Assembly (NCBI GenBank): GCA_017408485.1
Contig: JAFQUM010000035.1
Coordinates: 1 to 54,598, forward strand
Length of the DNA: 54,598 bases
From: Clostridia bacterium
GTDB lineage: Bacteria; Bacillota; Clostridia; Oscillospirales; Butyricicoccaceae
Direction of reading: 5' to 3'
The notes below the pieces were generated by a model. That model did no database searches and was not told the origin of the DNA. It saw nothing but the letters and a program-made list of their open reading frames with translations. How positions within the stretch are numbered: position 1 is the first letter of the stretch; each line of letters begins with the position of its first letter. This document shows positions 32,321 to 40,639 of this stretch, in pieces. A program made the translations under genes and the position numbers.

Positions 32321-33370
32321 ATGCCATTTGAGATAGTAAGAAACGACATAGTAAATATGCAGGTCGATGCCATAGTTAACACAGCAAATCCTGAATCGAT
32401 CATAGGAGATGGAGTGGACAATCAGATACATTTAGCGGCAGGGCCACAGCTTCTTGCCGCCCGTAAAAGGATAGGGGATATTGATTTTGGAGATGCGGCG
32501 GTTACTTCTGCATTTTGCTTACCTTCAAAAATTGTAATTCATACAGTATCGCCGTTTTTGTATAACCAACCTGATTCGGCAGAGAAGCTTCTGCGCAGCT
32601 GCTACAAACGCTAGTTAACGCTTGCAAAGGAGAATAAATGTGAAAGTATAGCCTTTCCTCTTCTAGGCGCAGGAAATTGCGGATTTTCCGATTCTACAGC
32701 GCTTAAAATAGCAACAAGCGAGATAACAAGCTTTTTATTTGAAAACGATATGATGGTGTATCTTTGCGTATTCAACCGAGATGCATTTGCGCTGTCCGAA
32801 AAGCTTTTCGCCTCAGTAAAAAGCTATATTGATGAGAATTATGTTGAAGAAAAAATACAGAGCTCCTTTTATCATTCTGTAATAGGAGATATTGGAAGAA
32901 GAAGCACACCACCAAATATGCCGTCTGCAAGAGCTATGTCCATCGAAGCTCAGGAAGAGACCGAAACCAAGTGTATGCGCGCGACTTCTTGTCCTTCTAT
33001 TGATGACCTTGGAGAAAAACTGAAAAAGCTTGATGCCGGATTTTCCGAAACTCTGCTCAGGCTTATTGACCTTACGGGTAAGAAGGATTCAGAGATATAC
33101 AAAAAAGCAAATGTTGATCGCAAGCTTTTTTCAAAAATAAGAAACAACCCGCAGTACAAGCCATCAAAAAGCACTGCGCTGGCTTTTGCGGTTGCCTTGG
33201 AGCTTGACCTCACGGCAACAAAAGATCTGCTTCAACGCGCAGGCTATGCAATTTCCCGTAGCAGTAAGTTTGACCTTATAATAGAGTACTTTATCACCAA
33301 TAAGATATACAACGTCTTCGAAATAAACGAAACCTTATTTGCCTTTGATCAACCCCTCATCGGCGGATAA
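32321..33370 (+). pseudogene. Macrodomain-HTH protein interrupted by an in-frame amber codon
   Basis: One continuous frame of 350 codons except for a single TAG at codon 98 (32612-32614). Upstream, residues 1-97 are the first half of an ADP-ribose-binding macrodomain (VRNDIVNMQVDAIVNTANP, GDGVDNQIHLAAGP). Immediately after the TAG the same frame continues with LTLAKENKCESIAFPLLGAG, the expected next strand and the second ADP-ribose loop. The C-terminal third (from about residue 230) is a conserved HTH-like region (IYKKANVDRKLFSKIRN, then LAFAVALELDLTATKDLL), the combination seen in intact Bacillota macrodomain proteins. The stop replaces a residue that is usually Ser or similar (Y-R-x-S-L). 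It is probably a nonsense mutation; no good restart is seen just downstream. Suppression, recoding or a base-call error are alternatives. Confidence 0.8.
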
Positions 33371-33373
33371 AAT

Positions 33374-33397
33374 GTCGCATTCTATGCGACCTTTTTA
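33374..33397 (+). terminator. Terminator after the macrodomain gene
   Basis: 7-bp perfect stem GTCGCAT / ATGCGAC with a 3-base loop followed by CTTTTTAT. A TATAAT at 33412-33417 suggests the vWA gene may have its own promoter, but its -35 is poor. Confidence 0.75.
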
Positions 33398-33451
33398 TCC
33401 TGAGCAACAGTTATAATATGACCATAATCAAAAAACGAGGAGGTCATTATT

Positions 33452-34135
33452 ATGACAGAGTTGGTATTTATTATTGACAGAAGCGGATCTATGAGCGGAT
33501 TGGAAAAGGACACGGTGGGCGGCTTTAATTCCACGGTGCTTAAGCAAAAGAAGACCGACGGCGACGATGCCTATGTTTCTCTTGTACTTTTCAATGAGCA
33601 AAGCTATGTAGTCTGGGATCGTGAACCGATAAGCAATATTCCTGCTTTTCGCGAAGATCAGTATTGTCCCGCAGGCTGTACCGCTTTGCTTGATGCGGTG
33701 GGCGACGCTATCCATCATATAGGCAATGTGCATAGATACGCGAGAAAGGAAGATGTTCCCAAGAAGACGGTTTTTGTTATCATTACAGACGGAATGGAAA
33801 ATGCCAGCCGTAGATACGACTACCGCAGGATCAGAGAAATGATCAGCAATCAAAAGGAAAAGTATGACTGGGAGTTTTTGTTTTTAGGCGCGAATATTGA
33901 TGCCGAATGTGAAGCTGAAAGGATGGGTATCAATAGAGACCGAGCGGTCAATTATCATTGCGACAGAGAAGGGGTGGATGTGACATATAAGGCGGTAGCG
34001 GAGTTTTGCTACAACATGCGTACTATGCAGGCGGGCGGCAGTGTTGATAACAATTGGAGAAAAAATATAGACGAGGATTATAGGAGAAGAAATGATAGGA
34101 GCAATTTTAGGAGATATAATAGGCAGTCCCTATGA
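33452..34135 (+). CDS. von Willebrand factor A domain protein
   Basis: Protein of 227 residues consisting of one vWA domain plus a charged tail. The MIDAS metal site is complete: DRSGS at residues 9-13, the conserved Thr in PAGCTALLDAV, and the later Asp in FVIITDGMENAS. It resembles the TerY-like stand-alone cytoplasmic vWA proteins, which often act as scaffolds with phosphatase or ADP-ribose-related partners. No signal peptide. AGGAGG lies 10 bases upstream. The last 44 bases overlap the start of the ADP-ribosylglycohydrolase gene in another frame; the C-terminal tail is Arg/Asn-rich (YRRRNDRSNFRRYNRQ) and may be dictated partly by that overlap. Confidence 0.88.
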   Translation: MTELVFIIDRSGSMSGLEKDTVGGFNSTVLKQKKTDGDDAYVSLVLFNEQSYVVWDREPISNIPAFREDQYCPAGCTALLDAVGDAIHHIGNVHRYARKEDVPKKTVFVIITDGMENASRRYDYRRIREMISNQKEKYDWEFLFLGANIDAECEAERMGINRDRAVNYHCDREGVDVTYKAVAEFCYNMRTMQAGGSVDNNWRKNIDEDYRRRNDRSNFRRYNRQSL

Positions 34136-34892
34136 GTTTGACGCGTTCAATATCAAGACCAAGGAGTTCCCGCTATTTTCTAAGGGGAGCAGTTTTACCG
34201 ATGATTCAGTAATGACCTTGGCGGTGGCACTTGGATTTATGGAAGCGGGCAAGGATGCTGACGATGAAAAGATCAAGGAATGCCTGATAAAATCAATGCG
34301 CTCGGTAGGCAGATGCTATCCGCATGCGGGATACGGAAACAGATTCAGATTTTGGATATTGGAAGATTACCCCTATCCGTACGAAAGCTATGGCAACGGT
34401 TCGGCGATGCGAGTTTCCTCAGCGGCGTGGCTCTTTGACGATATCGATTCTGTGCGCCGTGCCGCAAGGCTTTCGGCAGAGGTGAGTCATAATCATCCCG
34501 AGGGAATCAAGGGCGCAGAGGCAACCGCAAGTGCCATATTCCTCGCCCGTGACGGGTATACCAAGGCGGAGATCACACAGTATATCATAGATAATTTCGG
34601 CTATGACCTTAGTCGCACTTGCGATGAGATCCGTCCCAATTATCATCATGTAGAATCTTGTCAAGAAACAGTCCCTGAAGCAATAACTGCTTTTCTGGAG
34701 GGTGAAAGCTTTGAAGATGTTATCCGCACCGCTGTATCTCTTGGTGGAGACTGTGATACACTTACTTGTATTGCGGGAAGTATTGCGGAGGCATACTATG
34801 GTGTTCCAACCAATTTGGCACTTGAGGCGCTAAAACGACTCCCCGAAGACTTGAGAGCCATCTATAAAAAGTTTCTCGGATTTGTGAAGTAA
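34092..34892 (+). CDS. ADP-ribosylglycohydrolase family protein
   Basis: DraG/ARH-type protein of 266 residues that would remove ADP-ribose from arginine or a small molecule using a binuclear Mg/Mn centre. The metal ligands are visible as FTDDSVMTLA (residues 35-44) and, near the C-terminus, SLGGDCDTLTCIAG. The start at 34092 has AGGAGA upstream and lies inside the vWA gene, so the two are translationally coupled. Together with the interrupted macrodomain gene 0.7 kb upstream, this forms a small ADP-ribose-related cluster. No ADP-ribosyltransferase is in the window. Confidence 0.93.
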   Translation: MIGAILGDIIGSPYEFDAFNIKTKEFPLFSKGSSFTDDSVMTLAVALGFMEAGKDADDEKIKECLIKSMRSVGRCYPHAGYGNRFRFWILEDYPYPYESYGNGSAMRVSSAAWLFDDIDSVRRAARLSAEVSHNHPEGIKGAEATASAIFLARDGYTKAEITQYIIDNFGYDLSRTCDEIRPNYHHVESCQETVPEAITAFLEGESFEDVIRTAVSLGGDCDTLTCIAGSIAEAYYGVPTNLALEALKRLPEDLRAIYKKFLGFVK

Positions 34893-34894
34893 TA

Positions 34895-34930
34895 AAAAAT
34901 GCTTAACAGATATTTCTGTTAAGCATTTTT
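34895..34930. terminator. Bidirectional terminator
   Basis: 16-bp stem AAAAATGCTTAACAGA / TCTGTTAAGCATTTTT with a 4-base loop, separating the convergent glycohydrolase and acyl-CoA ligase genes. Confidence 0.93.
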
Positions 34931-34933
34931 GCT

Positions 34934-36631
34934 TTATTTGACTTCTTCTTCAAGTTGTCTATAGGCAACCTTGCCCACCAGTGTCTTGGGCAACTCGGCT
35001 CTGAACTCGATCTCTCTCGGCATTGCATACTTTGCAATGTGCTTGGAGCAATAGTCCAAGATCTGCCGCTTGGTCTCATCGGTTGCGGGGACATCGGGCT
35101 TGAGCATAATGAAGGCCTTGACCTTTTGTACTCTGATCTCGTCTTTCACACCGATAACACAGCTCATATGAACAAGGGGACATGCATCAAGAATGTTTTC
35201 TATCTGATTGGGATATACATTGTATCCCGATGTGATGATCATTCTTTTTGCTCTGCCTTTGAAGAAGACAAATCCGTCTTCATCCATTGTGCCGAGGTCG
35301 CCTGTATAGACCCAAGTCTTGCCGTCAGCGTGGGTGCGCAAGGTCTTTGCGGTCTCTTCAGGATGGTCAAGGTAGCACTTCATAACAGTGGGACCTGCCA
35401 AGAGTATCTCGCCCTCCTCGCCGTAAGGAAGTTCCTCGTCGGTATCGGGCCTTACAATCTTGATAAATGTATCAGGGAAGGGAATGCCAATGCTTCCTTC
35501 TTTGGCAAGTGTGGTGGGAGTAAGGCAACAGGCGGTGACCGTTTCAGTAGTGCCGTAGCCTTCACGAACCTGAATCCTGCAATTGTGGGAAGCCAAGAAG
35601 GCATCCAGCTTTTTCTTAAGTTCAATGGACAGAGAGTCTCCGCCTGAGAATACACCTTTAAGGCAAGAGAGGTCTGCTTTTTCCATAGAGGAAAGTCGAA
35701 GCAGTGCTTCGTACAGAGTGGGAACACCTGCAATAAATTGGCAACGGAATTTGGTGATCAGCTTTGCATAGCTTTGGGGAGTGAAGCGGGGAACAAGAAT
35801 ACATCTGCCGCCGTTGACCATCATAGAGTGTATGCATACACCCAAGCCGAAGCCGTGGAAGACAGGCATTGCAGCCAGCATTTTGTCGCCGGGCTCAAAC
35901 ATTCTGTTGGTGGCAACTATTTGCTTACCAAGGGCATTAAAATTACCGTTGGTGAGAACAATGCCTTTTGTTTTGCCGGTAGTACCGCCTGAGTAGAGAA
36001 TAACTGCATCGTCACTGTCCTTGCGGTTGACCTTTGTATCGGCGGTGACAGCCTCACCGCATTTTATAAAGTCGTTCCAAAGGATAACGCACTCGTCGGG
36101 TGTGGGTTGTTTTATCTTTCTGCCCTGAGTGAGAGCATAGCCAATGGAGGTTACAAAGGGAAGTTCATCCTTGATGGATGCAATAATTGCTTTGGAAAGC
36201 TTAACATTTTTTCTGATCGCTTCTATTTTGGAATAGAACTGATCAAGGGTGAGAATTATCTCGCTATGAGCTTCATTTAAGTAAAACTCGATTTCCTTTT
36301 CGGCAGAAAGGGGATGTATCATATTACTGACCGCGCCGATCTTATTGATGGCATAGAACATTACAACAGCCTGAGGTGAATTGGGCATTGCAACGGTTAC
36401 GCGATCGTTTTCCTTGACACCGATGGCTTTGAGTGCTTTTGCACAAGCATCAACCTTGCTGAGAAGCTGTGCGTAGGTCGTTGACTTGCCCATAAAGTCA
36501 AAGGCGATATATTCGGGGTATGTAGCTGATGTTTCCGAAAGGCAGTCATACATACTGCCCTTCGGATACTCAAGACTTGCAGGCGTGTCACCCATAAAGG
36601 CAAGCCAAGGTGTTTTAACAGTGTTATTCAT
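34934..36631 (-). CDS. AMP-dependent acyl-CoA ligase (fatty-acid CoA ligase-like)
   Basis: Adenylate-forming enzyme of 565 residues that activates a carboxylic acid with ATP and CoA. The P-loop-like A3 motif is LYSGGTTGKTKGIVLT, A5 is REGYGTTET, A7 is YTGDLGTMDEDG and A8 begins RAKRMIITSGYNVYP; the catalytic Lys is in PKTLVGKVAYRQL at the end. The overall length and the absence of carrier-protein domains fit a long- or medium-chain fatty-acid CoA ligase, but the chain-length preference is not readable. It lies 22 bases after the P-type ATPase gene with its own AAAGGA site, so it shares the Mn2+ riboswitch transcript. Confidence 0.92.
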   Translation of the reverse strand: MNNTVKTPWLAFMGDTPASLEYPKGSMYDCLSETSATYPEYIAFDFMGKSTTYAQLLSKVDACAKALKAIGVKENDRVTVAMPNSPQAVVMFYAINKIGAVSNMIHPLSAEKEIEFYLNEAHSEIILTLDQFYSKIEAIRKNVKLSKAIIASIKDELPFVTSIGYALTQGRKIKQPTPDECVILWNDFIKCGEAVTADTKVNRKDSDDAVILYSGGTTGKTKGIVLTNGNFNALGKQIVATNRMFEPGDKMLAAMPVFHGFGLGVCIHSMMVNGGRCILVPRFTPQSYAKLITKFRCQFIAGVPTLYEALLRLSSMEKADLSCLKGVFSGGDSLSIELKKKLDAFLASHNCRIQVREGYGTTETVTACCLTPTTLAKEGSIGIPFPDTFIKIVRPDTDEELPYGEEGEILLAGPTVMKCYLDHPEETAKTLRTHADGKTWVYTGDLGTMDEDGFVFFKGRAKRMIITSGYNVYPNQIENILDACPLVHMSCVIGVKDEIRVQKVKAFIMLKPDVPATDETKRQILDYCSKHIAKYAMPREIEFRAELPKTLVGKVAYRQLEEEVK

Positions 36632-36653
36632 ATTACGTCCTTTTTATCAGGAT

Positions 36654-39335
36654 TTATTTATCCCTTTTCTTTTCCACTGCGCGCTGTATTGCCTTGGTGA
36701 TCTCGACGATGGGAATAATGCAGAATGCCAAACCGAGGGCGATGCCGTACTCCATCAGATCAAGGTGAGCAAGATCAAATGCCTTGGCAAGGAAGTCAAT
36801 CTCAATAACGACAGTGGTAAGGAGAAGAGAAACTGCGCCCGCTCCCCACAACCACTTGTTCTGTGTCTTCATTGTGAAGATGGAGCCTTTAAGAGAACGC
36901 ATATTGAAAGCGTGGAAGATCTCACACATAGACAGTGTAAGGAATGCCATAGATGTGCCGAGGGACTCTGCAGAATAGGTTCCGGCAGCAATTGCATCTG
37001 CATGATGCAGACCTGCCAACCAATAACGACCAATAAAATAAGAAGCAAGGGTTATAACTGTAACAATAAAGCCCTGATATGCTACTGCAAAGCCAACGCC
37101 ACCTGCGAAGATGCCTTCCTTGGAGGAACGGGGCTTACGCTTCATAATATCTGCTTCGGGCTTTTCCATACCGAGAGCCAGTGCGGGCAGACAGTCTGTG
37201 ATCAGGTTGATCCACAGAAGATGAACAGGCTGGAAGATACTGAAACCGATAAGGGTTGCAAAGAAGATGGACAAAACCTCAGAAAGGTTGGATGCCAAGA
37301 GGAACTGAATTGCCTTACGGATATTGTCATATATACGACGGCCTTCGCCGGCTGCTGAAACAATGGTTGCAAAGTTGTCGTCTGCAAGAATCATATCGGC
37401 AACATTCTTAGTAACATCGGTTCCGGTAATGCCCATACCGACACCAATATCTGCATTCTTGATAGAAGGAGCATCGTTGACGCCATCACCGGTCATTGCG
37501 GTGATCATACCCTTTTTACGCCAAGCATTGACTATACGGGTCTTATGCTCAGGCTGAACGCGGGCGTAGACCGAGTATTTTTCGACCAGGGTCTCAAACT
37601 CTTCATCGGATATATCATCAAGCTCAGCACCTGTGATAGCTTCAGATTCATCGGAGATAATACCAAGCTGCTTTGCAATGGCAATAGCGGTGTCGCGGTG
37701 GTCGCCCGTGATCATAATGGGGCGGATGCCGGCAGTTCGACATTCCTTGATTGCATCGGTAACCTCAGGACGGACGGGATCGATCATACCGTGCAGACCG
37801 AGGAAGATAAGATCCTCCTCCAAAGCCTCGGGGCTGAAGTCTGTAGGTGCTTCGGGATATGCCTTATAGCAGCCGGCAAGAACACGGAGAGCCTGATCTG
37901 CCATAGCCTTGTTTGCGGCTAGGATCTCCTGACGCTTTTCGCGGGTAAGCTCCTCGACACCATTAGCAGTCAAAATCTTGGTACAACGCTTGAGCACTTC
38001 ATCGGGAGCGCCCTTTGTATACTGTTCGATTCCGTTGGGAGTGTTGTGAACGGTGGACATCATCTTACGCATAGAATCGAAGGGAGCTTCACCTATGCGG
38101 ATAAATACATCCTTAAGCTCATTCTTGTTAAGACCGATCTTTACGGCATAGTTAACAAGTGCGCATTCGGTAGGCTCACCAACTGCATCTTGCTCCTGCT
38201 CGTCAAACTCGGCGTCATTACACAAAGCCATAGCGGTTGCAAGCTTGTTTTCGTTGTCTCCGTAAGTTTCAACAACAGTCATCTTGTTTTGAGTAAGAGT
38301 ACCTGTCTTATCGGAGCAGATTATCTGTGTGCAACCGAGAGTTTCAACAGCGGTCAGCTTGCGGATGATGGCGTTGCGTTTGGACATATTGGTAACACCG
38401 ATGGAAAGAACGATGGTAACAACCGTTGCCAGACCTTCGGGGATAGCAGCAACTGCGAGGGAGATTGCTATCATAAAGAAATCCATTACAGAATGGAAAG
38501 TAAAGCTTTCACCTGCGATCAGGGTTCGGGCAATATTAATACCGAATACGAGCACGCAGATGCCGATAACAAGATAGGTCAATATCTTGCTAAGCTGAGC
38601 AAGCTTGATCTGCAGGGGAGTCTTGCCTTCTTCAGCCATAGCAAGAGCGTCTGCGATCTTGCCCATTTCGGTCTCCATACCGGTTGCGCAGACGATTGCT
38701 TTTCCGCGTCCGTAAACAACGGTAGAGCCCATGAATACCATATTCTTGCGGTCACCGAGGGGAACATCGCCGTTGGCACCGGGAGTGAGCGTGTCAGACT
38801 TTTTGTCAACGGGAACGCTTTCACCGGTAAGGGCGGCTTCCTCGATCTTAAGGCTTGCGCATTCAATGATACGGGCATCTGCGGGAACCGCATCGCCCGC
38901 TTCGAGAATGATTATATCTCCGGGAACAAGGTCCTCGCTCTTGACAGCTATCTGTCTTCCATCGCGAATGACCTTTGATGTTGCCGCGGCTATCTCTTGC
39001 AAGGCTTCGATTGCCTTTTCAGCCTTGCTCTCCTGAACAACACCCAAAATAGCATTGATAAGAACAACAGCCATAATGATAATAACATCGGAGGGGAACT
39101 CCTTCTCAAATATTGCCAGACCTGCAGAAATAACAGCGGCAACAATGAGGATGATAGTCATAGGCTCAACCAATTGCTTAAAGAAGCGGTGGAGCAAAGA
39201 CTCTTTTTTGCCTTCCTGAAGCTTATTTTTGCCGTATTGCGCTTCACGCTTTTGCGCTTCTTCGGATGAAAGACCTTGAGCGGAAGCATTGAGTGTGGCA
39301 AAAACCTCTTCTTGAGATTTAAGATAAAAACTCAT
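36654..39335 (-). CDS. P-type cation-transporting ATPase (Ca2+/Mn2+ type)
   Basis: P2-type ATPase of 893 residues. Visible are the actuator TGES (LTGESVPVDK), the phosphorylation site CSDKTGTLTQNKM, the hinge TGDGVNDAPS and the cation-binding helix-4 PEGL motif (AAIPEGLATVVTIVLS). Ten membrane segments are expected, with the C-terminal six after the hinge (LLWINLITDCLPALALGM). By sequence it resembles SERCA/PMR1-like Ca2+ pumps. A yybP-ykoY aptamer in its leader argues that Mn2+ is the physiological signal and perhaps the exported ion, as for YoaB/MneA-type pumps; this is inference. It is followed after 22 bases by the acyl-CoA ligase gene. Confidence 0.95.
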   Translation of the reverse strand: MSFYLKSQEEVFATLNASAQGLSSEEAQKREAQYGKNKLQEGKKESLLHRFFKQLVEPMTIILIVAAVISAGLAIFEKEFPSDVIIIMAVVLINAILGVVQESKAEKAIEALQEIAAATSKVIRDGRQIAVKSEDLVPGDIIILEAGDAVPADARIIECASLKIEEAALTGESVPVDKKSDTLTPGANGDVPLGDRKNMVFMGSTVVYGRGKAIVCATGMETEMGKIADALAMAEEGKTPLQIKLAQLSKILTYLVIGICVLVFGINIARTLIAGESFTFHSVMDFFMIAISLAVAAIPEGLATVVTIVLSIGVTNMSKRNAIIRKLTAVETLGCTQIICSDKTGTLTQNKMTVVETYGDNENKLATAMALCNDAEFDEQEQDAVGEPTECALVNYAVKIGLNKNELKDVFIRIGEAPFDSMRKMMSTVHNTPNGIEQYTKGAPDEVLKRCTKILTANGVEELTREKRQEILAANKAMADQALRVLAGCYKAYPEAPTDFSPEALEEDLIFLGLHGMIDPVRPEVTDAIKECRTAGIRPIMITGDHRDTAIAIAKQLGIISDESEAITGAELDDISDEEFETLVEKYSVYARVQPEHKTRIVNAWRKKGMITAMTGDGVNDAPSIKNADIGVGMGITGTDVTKNVADMILADDNFATIVSAAGEGRRIYDNIRKAIQFLLASNLSEVLSIFFATLIGFSIFQPVHLLWINLITDCLPALALGMEKPEADIMKRKPRSSKEGIFAGGVGFAVAYQGFIVTVITLASYFIGRYWLAGLHHADAIAAGTYSAESLGTSMAFLTLSMCEIFHAFNMRSLKGSIFTMKTQNKWLWGAGAVSLLLTTVVIEIDFLAKAFDLAHLDLMEYGIALGLAFCIIPIVEITKAIQRAVEKKRDK

Positions 39336-39386
39336 TTTGAAATACCTTCCTTTGAATATATTATTTTCAATATTATCCTAAAAATT

Positions 39387-39423
39387 AAAAAAACTCAAAC
39401 ACAGGGCATGGGCTGTGCTTGAG
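39387..39423 (-). terminator. Riboswitch-controlled terminator of the P-type ATPase operon
   Basis: Minus-strand stem CTCAAGCACAG / CTGTGTTTGAG (39413-39423 and 39394-39404) followed by a run of seven T. Placed between the yybP-ykoY aptamer and the ATPase start; this is the expression platform. Confidence 0.9.
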
Positions 39424-39454
39424 CAAAGAAACGGGGACAAACTACACAGCGCGC

Positions 39455-39556
39455 AGGGCACTGAGTCTCGTTAATTAAGATATGCCAGACTTCAATAAAA
39501 AAGTCAGTGTTGTTGACATATCACACTTAAAATAGTGCAAACTACTCCCTCAAAAA
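39455..39556 (-). promoter_or_regulatory. yybP-ykoY (Mn2+) riboswitch aptamer
   Basis: On the minus strand the conserved landmarks occur in order: GAGGGAGTAG (39542-39551), ATGTCAACA in the middle, the ACTGACTT...AAGTCTGGCAT pair, and ACGAGACTC (39463-39471). These are the two facing Mn2+-binding loops and closing helix of the yybP-ykoY class. The location upstream of a P2-type ATPase and the following terminator are typical; in this class metal binding allows readthrough. Identified by eye. Confidence 0.85.
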
Positions 39557-39566
39557 TAACAAGTCA

Positions 39567-39595
39567 ATTTTACCTTATTTTCAAAAATCTGTCAA
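39567..39595 (-). promoter_or_regulatory. Promoter of the Mn2+-riboswitch operon
   Basis: Minus-strand -35 TTGACA (39590-39595), 17-base spacer and -10 TAAAAT (39567-39572), about 15-20 bases before the aptamer begins. Confidence 0.85.
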
Positions 39596-39654
39596 TAGAT
39601 ATGATTTAAGTTTACGAAGCATACATAGTATATTCAAATAGTAGTAGATTAAAA

Positions 39655-39684
39655 CCAAAAGGGGCTGCAAAAAGCAGCCCCTTT
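39655..39684 (-). terminator. Terminator of the candidate small RNA
   Basis: Perfect stem AAAGGGGCTGC / GCAGCCCCTTT around a T-rich loop, followed on the minus strand by TTGGTTTT. No protein gene end lies near it; the birA stop is about 190 bases upstream. Confidence 0.85.
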
Positions 39685-39790
39685 CGGTTTGGGAAAGAAA
39701 AAAGAGAAAAAGTATAAGAAAAACGCAAACAATGTTTACGCCTTCTATCAAAGGATAATTGGCAAAATAAAATTGTTCTCAATCTATCGA
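39655..39790 (-). ncRNA. Candidate small RNA (orphan transcription unit)
   Basis: A minus-strand unit of about 130 bases lies between birA and the ATPase promoter. It has a promoter (TTGCAT-17-TATTAT), an internal hairpin (GCGTAAAC / GTTTGCG around 39730-39745), a pyrimidine-rich stretch (CTTTTTCTCTTTTTTC) and a strong terminator (GGGGCTGC / GCAGCCCC with TTTTGGTTTT). The longest frame inside has no convincing ribosome binding site, so I read it as non-coding. Not matched to a known family by eye. Confidence 0.5.
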
Positions 39791-39794
39791 TACT

Positions 39795-39823
39795 ATAATA
39801 CCAAAAGATCAAGAACAATGCAA
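39795..39823 (-). promoter_or_regulatory. Promoter of the candidate small RNA
   Basis: Minus-strand -35 TTGCAT (39818-39823), 17-base spacer and -10 TATTAT (39795-39800). Confidence 0.6.
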
Positions 39824-39872
39824 TAGCTAAAAAGTTACTAAATTTTGAACATTTTGCAAAATAGACCGCAAA

Positions 39873-40598
39873 TTAAAGAATAATTTGTACCTCTCCGCTG
39901 TGTAGAGTGAGTTCAATTCCGTTGCTGAGGACGGTCAATTCACCATTGTCTTCGATGCGTAAAGCATTGGCGGTAAAGGCATTTCCGTCTTTTTCAAATG
40001 ATATTTCTTTGCCAAGGAGCATCGAGCGGCTACGGTATTCGGACATAAACTCACGGCTTTTTGATGAGGTTATGTCAAAAAGATTTTCCGCAAACGAGGC
40101 GGCAAGCTTTGACTTTGATATATTCTCGGCATCAAGGCTACCTGCTAATGGGATATCAGCGGGAAAAGACTCGGTCGATATGTTGATCCCAATGCCAACT
40201 ATAACTCTGTCTATATCTGCTTCGGTAAGGATACCTGCAACCTTTTTGCCGTGAAGATATAGATCGTTTACCCACTTTATCTGAACAGAAATATTACAGA
40301 CATTTTCAATGGCTCGCGCAGCGGCAACGGCAGCTGCTGCAGTTAAGGTAAACTCATAAGCCTCCATAGGCGTTATGGGAAGAACCACCGACATATAAAG
40401 ACCTGTACTGTCAGGAGAGTAAAAGCTTTTGCCCTGTCTTCCTCTTCCTGCGGTCTGATGCTTTGCGACAAAGATACCTTGATCTATAGATGAAAGCTTT
40501 GCTTGTGTATTTGTTGAGTCAATAGTGTCATAGACAACTATTGGTAGCGCTTTATATTTGGCACATAAATTAGCACGTATGTTATCAACTGTCAGCAT
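39873..40598 (-). CDS. birA: Biotin-[acetyl-CoA-carboxylase] ligase
   Basis: Biotin protein ligase of 241 residues that attaches biotin to carboxylase carrier proteins. The biotinyl-AMP loop is AGRGRQGKSFYSP, followed by GLYMSVVLP and the KWVNDLYLHGKKVAGILTE catalytic segment. The short C-terminal domain (~45 residues) is present. There is no N-terminal HTH, so unlike bifunctional BirA it cannot act as the biotin-operon repressor. The gene overlaps nothing and is followed by the small-RNA candidate region. It is 41 bases downstream of the alarmone synthetase gene on the same strand, suggesting an operon. Confidence 0.95.
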   Translation of the reverse strand: MLTVDNIRANLCAKYKALPIVVYDTIDSTNTQAKLSSIDQGIFVAKHQTAGRGRQGKSFYSPDSTGLYMSVVLPITPMEAYEFTLTAAAAVAAARAIENVCNISVQIKWVNDLYLHGKKVAGILTEADIDRVIVGIGINISTESFPADIPLAGSLDAENISKSKLAASFAENLFDITSSKSREFMSEYRSRSMLLGKEISFEKDGNAFTANALRIEDNGELTVLSNGIELTLHSGEVQIIL

Positions 40599-40639
40599 AA
40601 TTATTCATCCTTTGGTGACCCAAATTATAATAAGGGATA

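Noticed and set aside
32612..32614. Genome-wide amber recoding (for example pyrrolysine or TAG reassignment)
   Set aside because: spoIIR and other frames end with TAG as expected, RF1 is intact, and no other gene here needs TAG readthrough. One case is not enough.
32612..32760. Frameshift in the macrodomain gene
   Set aside because: Reading both halves shows they are in the same frame; only the TAG interrupts them, so a frameshift is not needed.
38046..38978. Long plus-strand frame of 310 codons opposite the P-type ATPase gene
   Set aside because: Coding shadow of the ATPase gene; no start signals or recognisable domain. The same applies to the frame at 36486-37358.
39612..39818. 68-codon minus-strand frame inside the small-RNA candidate
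   Set aside because: No ribosome binding site, a start upstream of the predicted transcript start and a composition unlike the neighbours; the non-coding reading is better.
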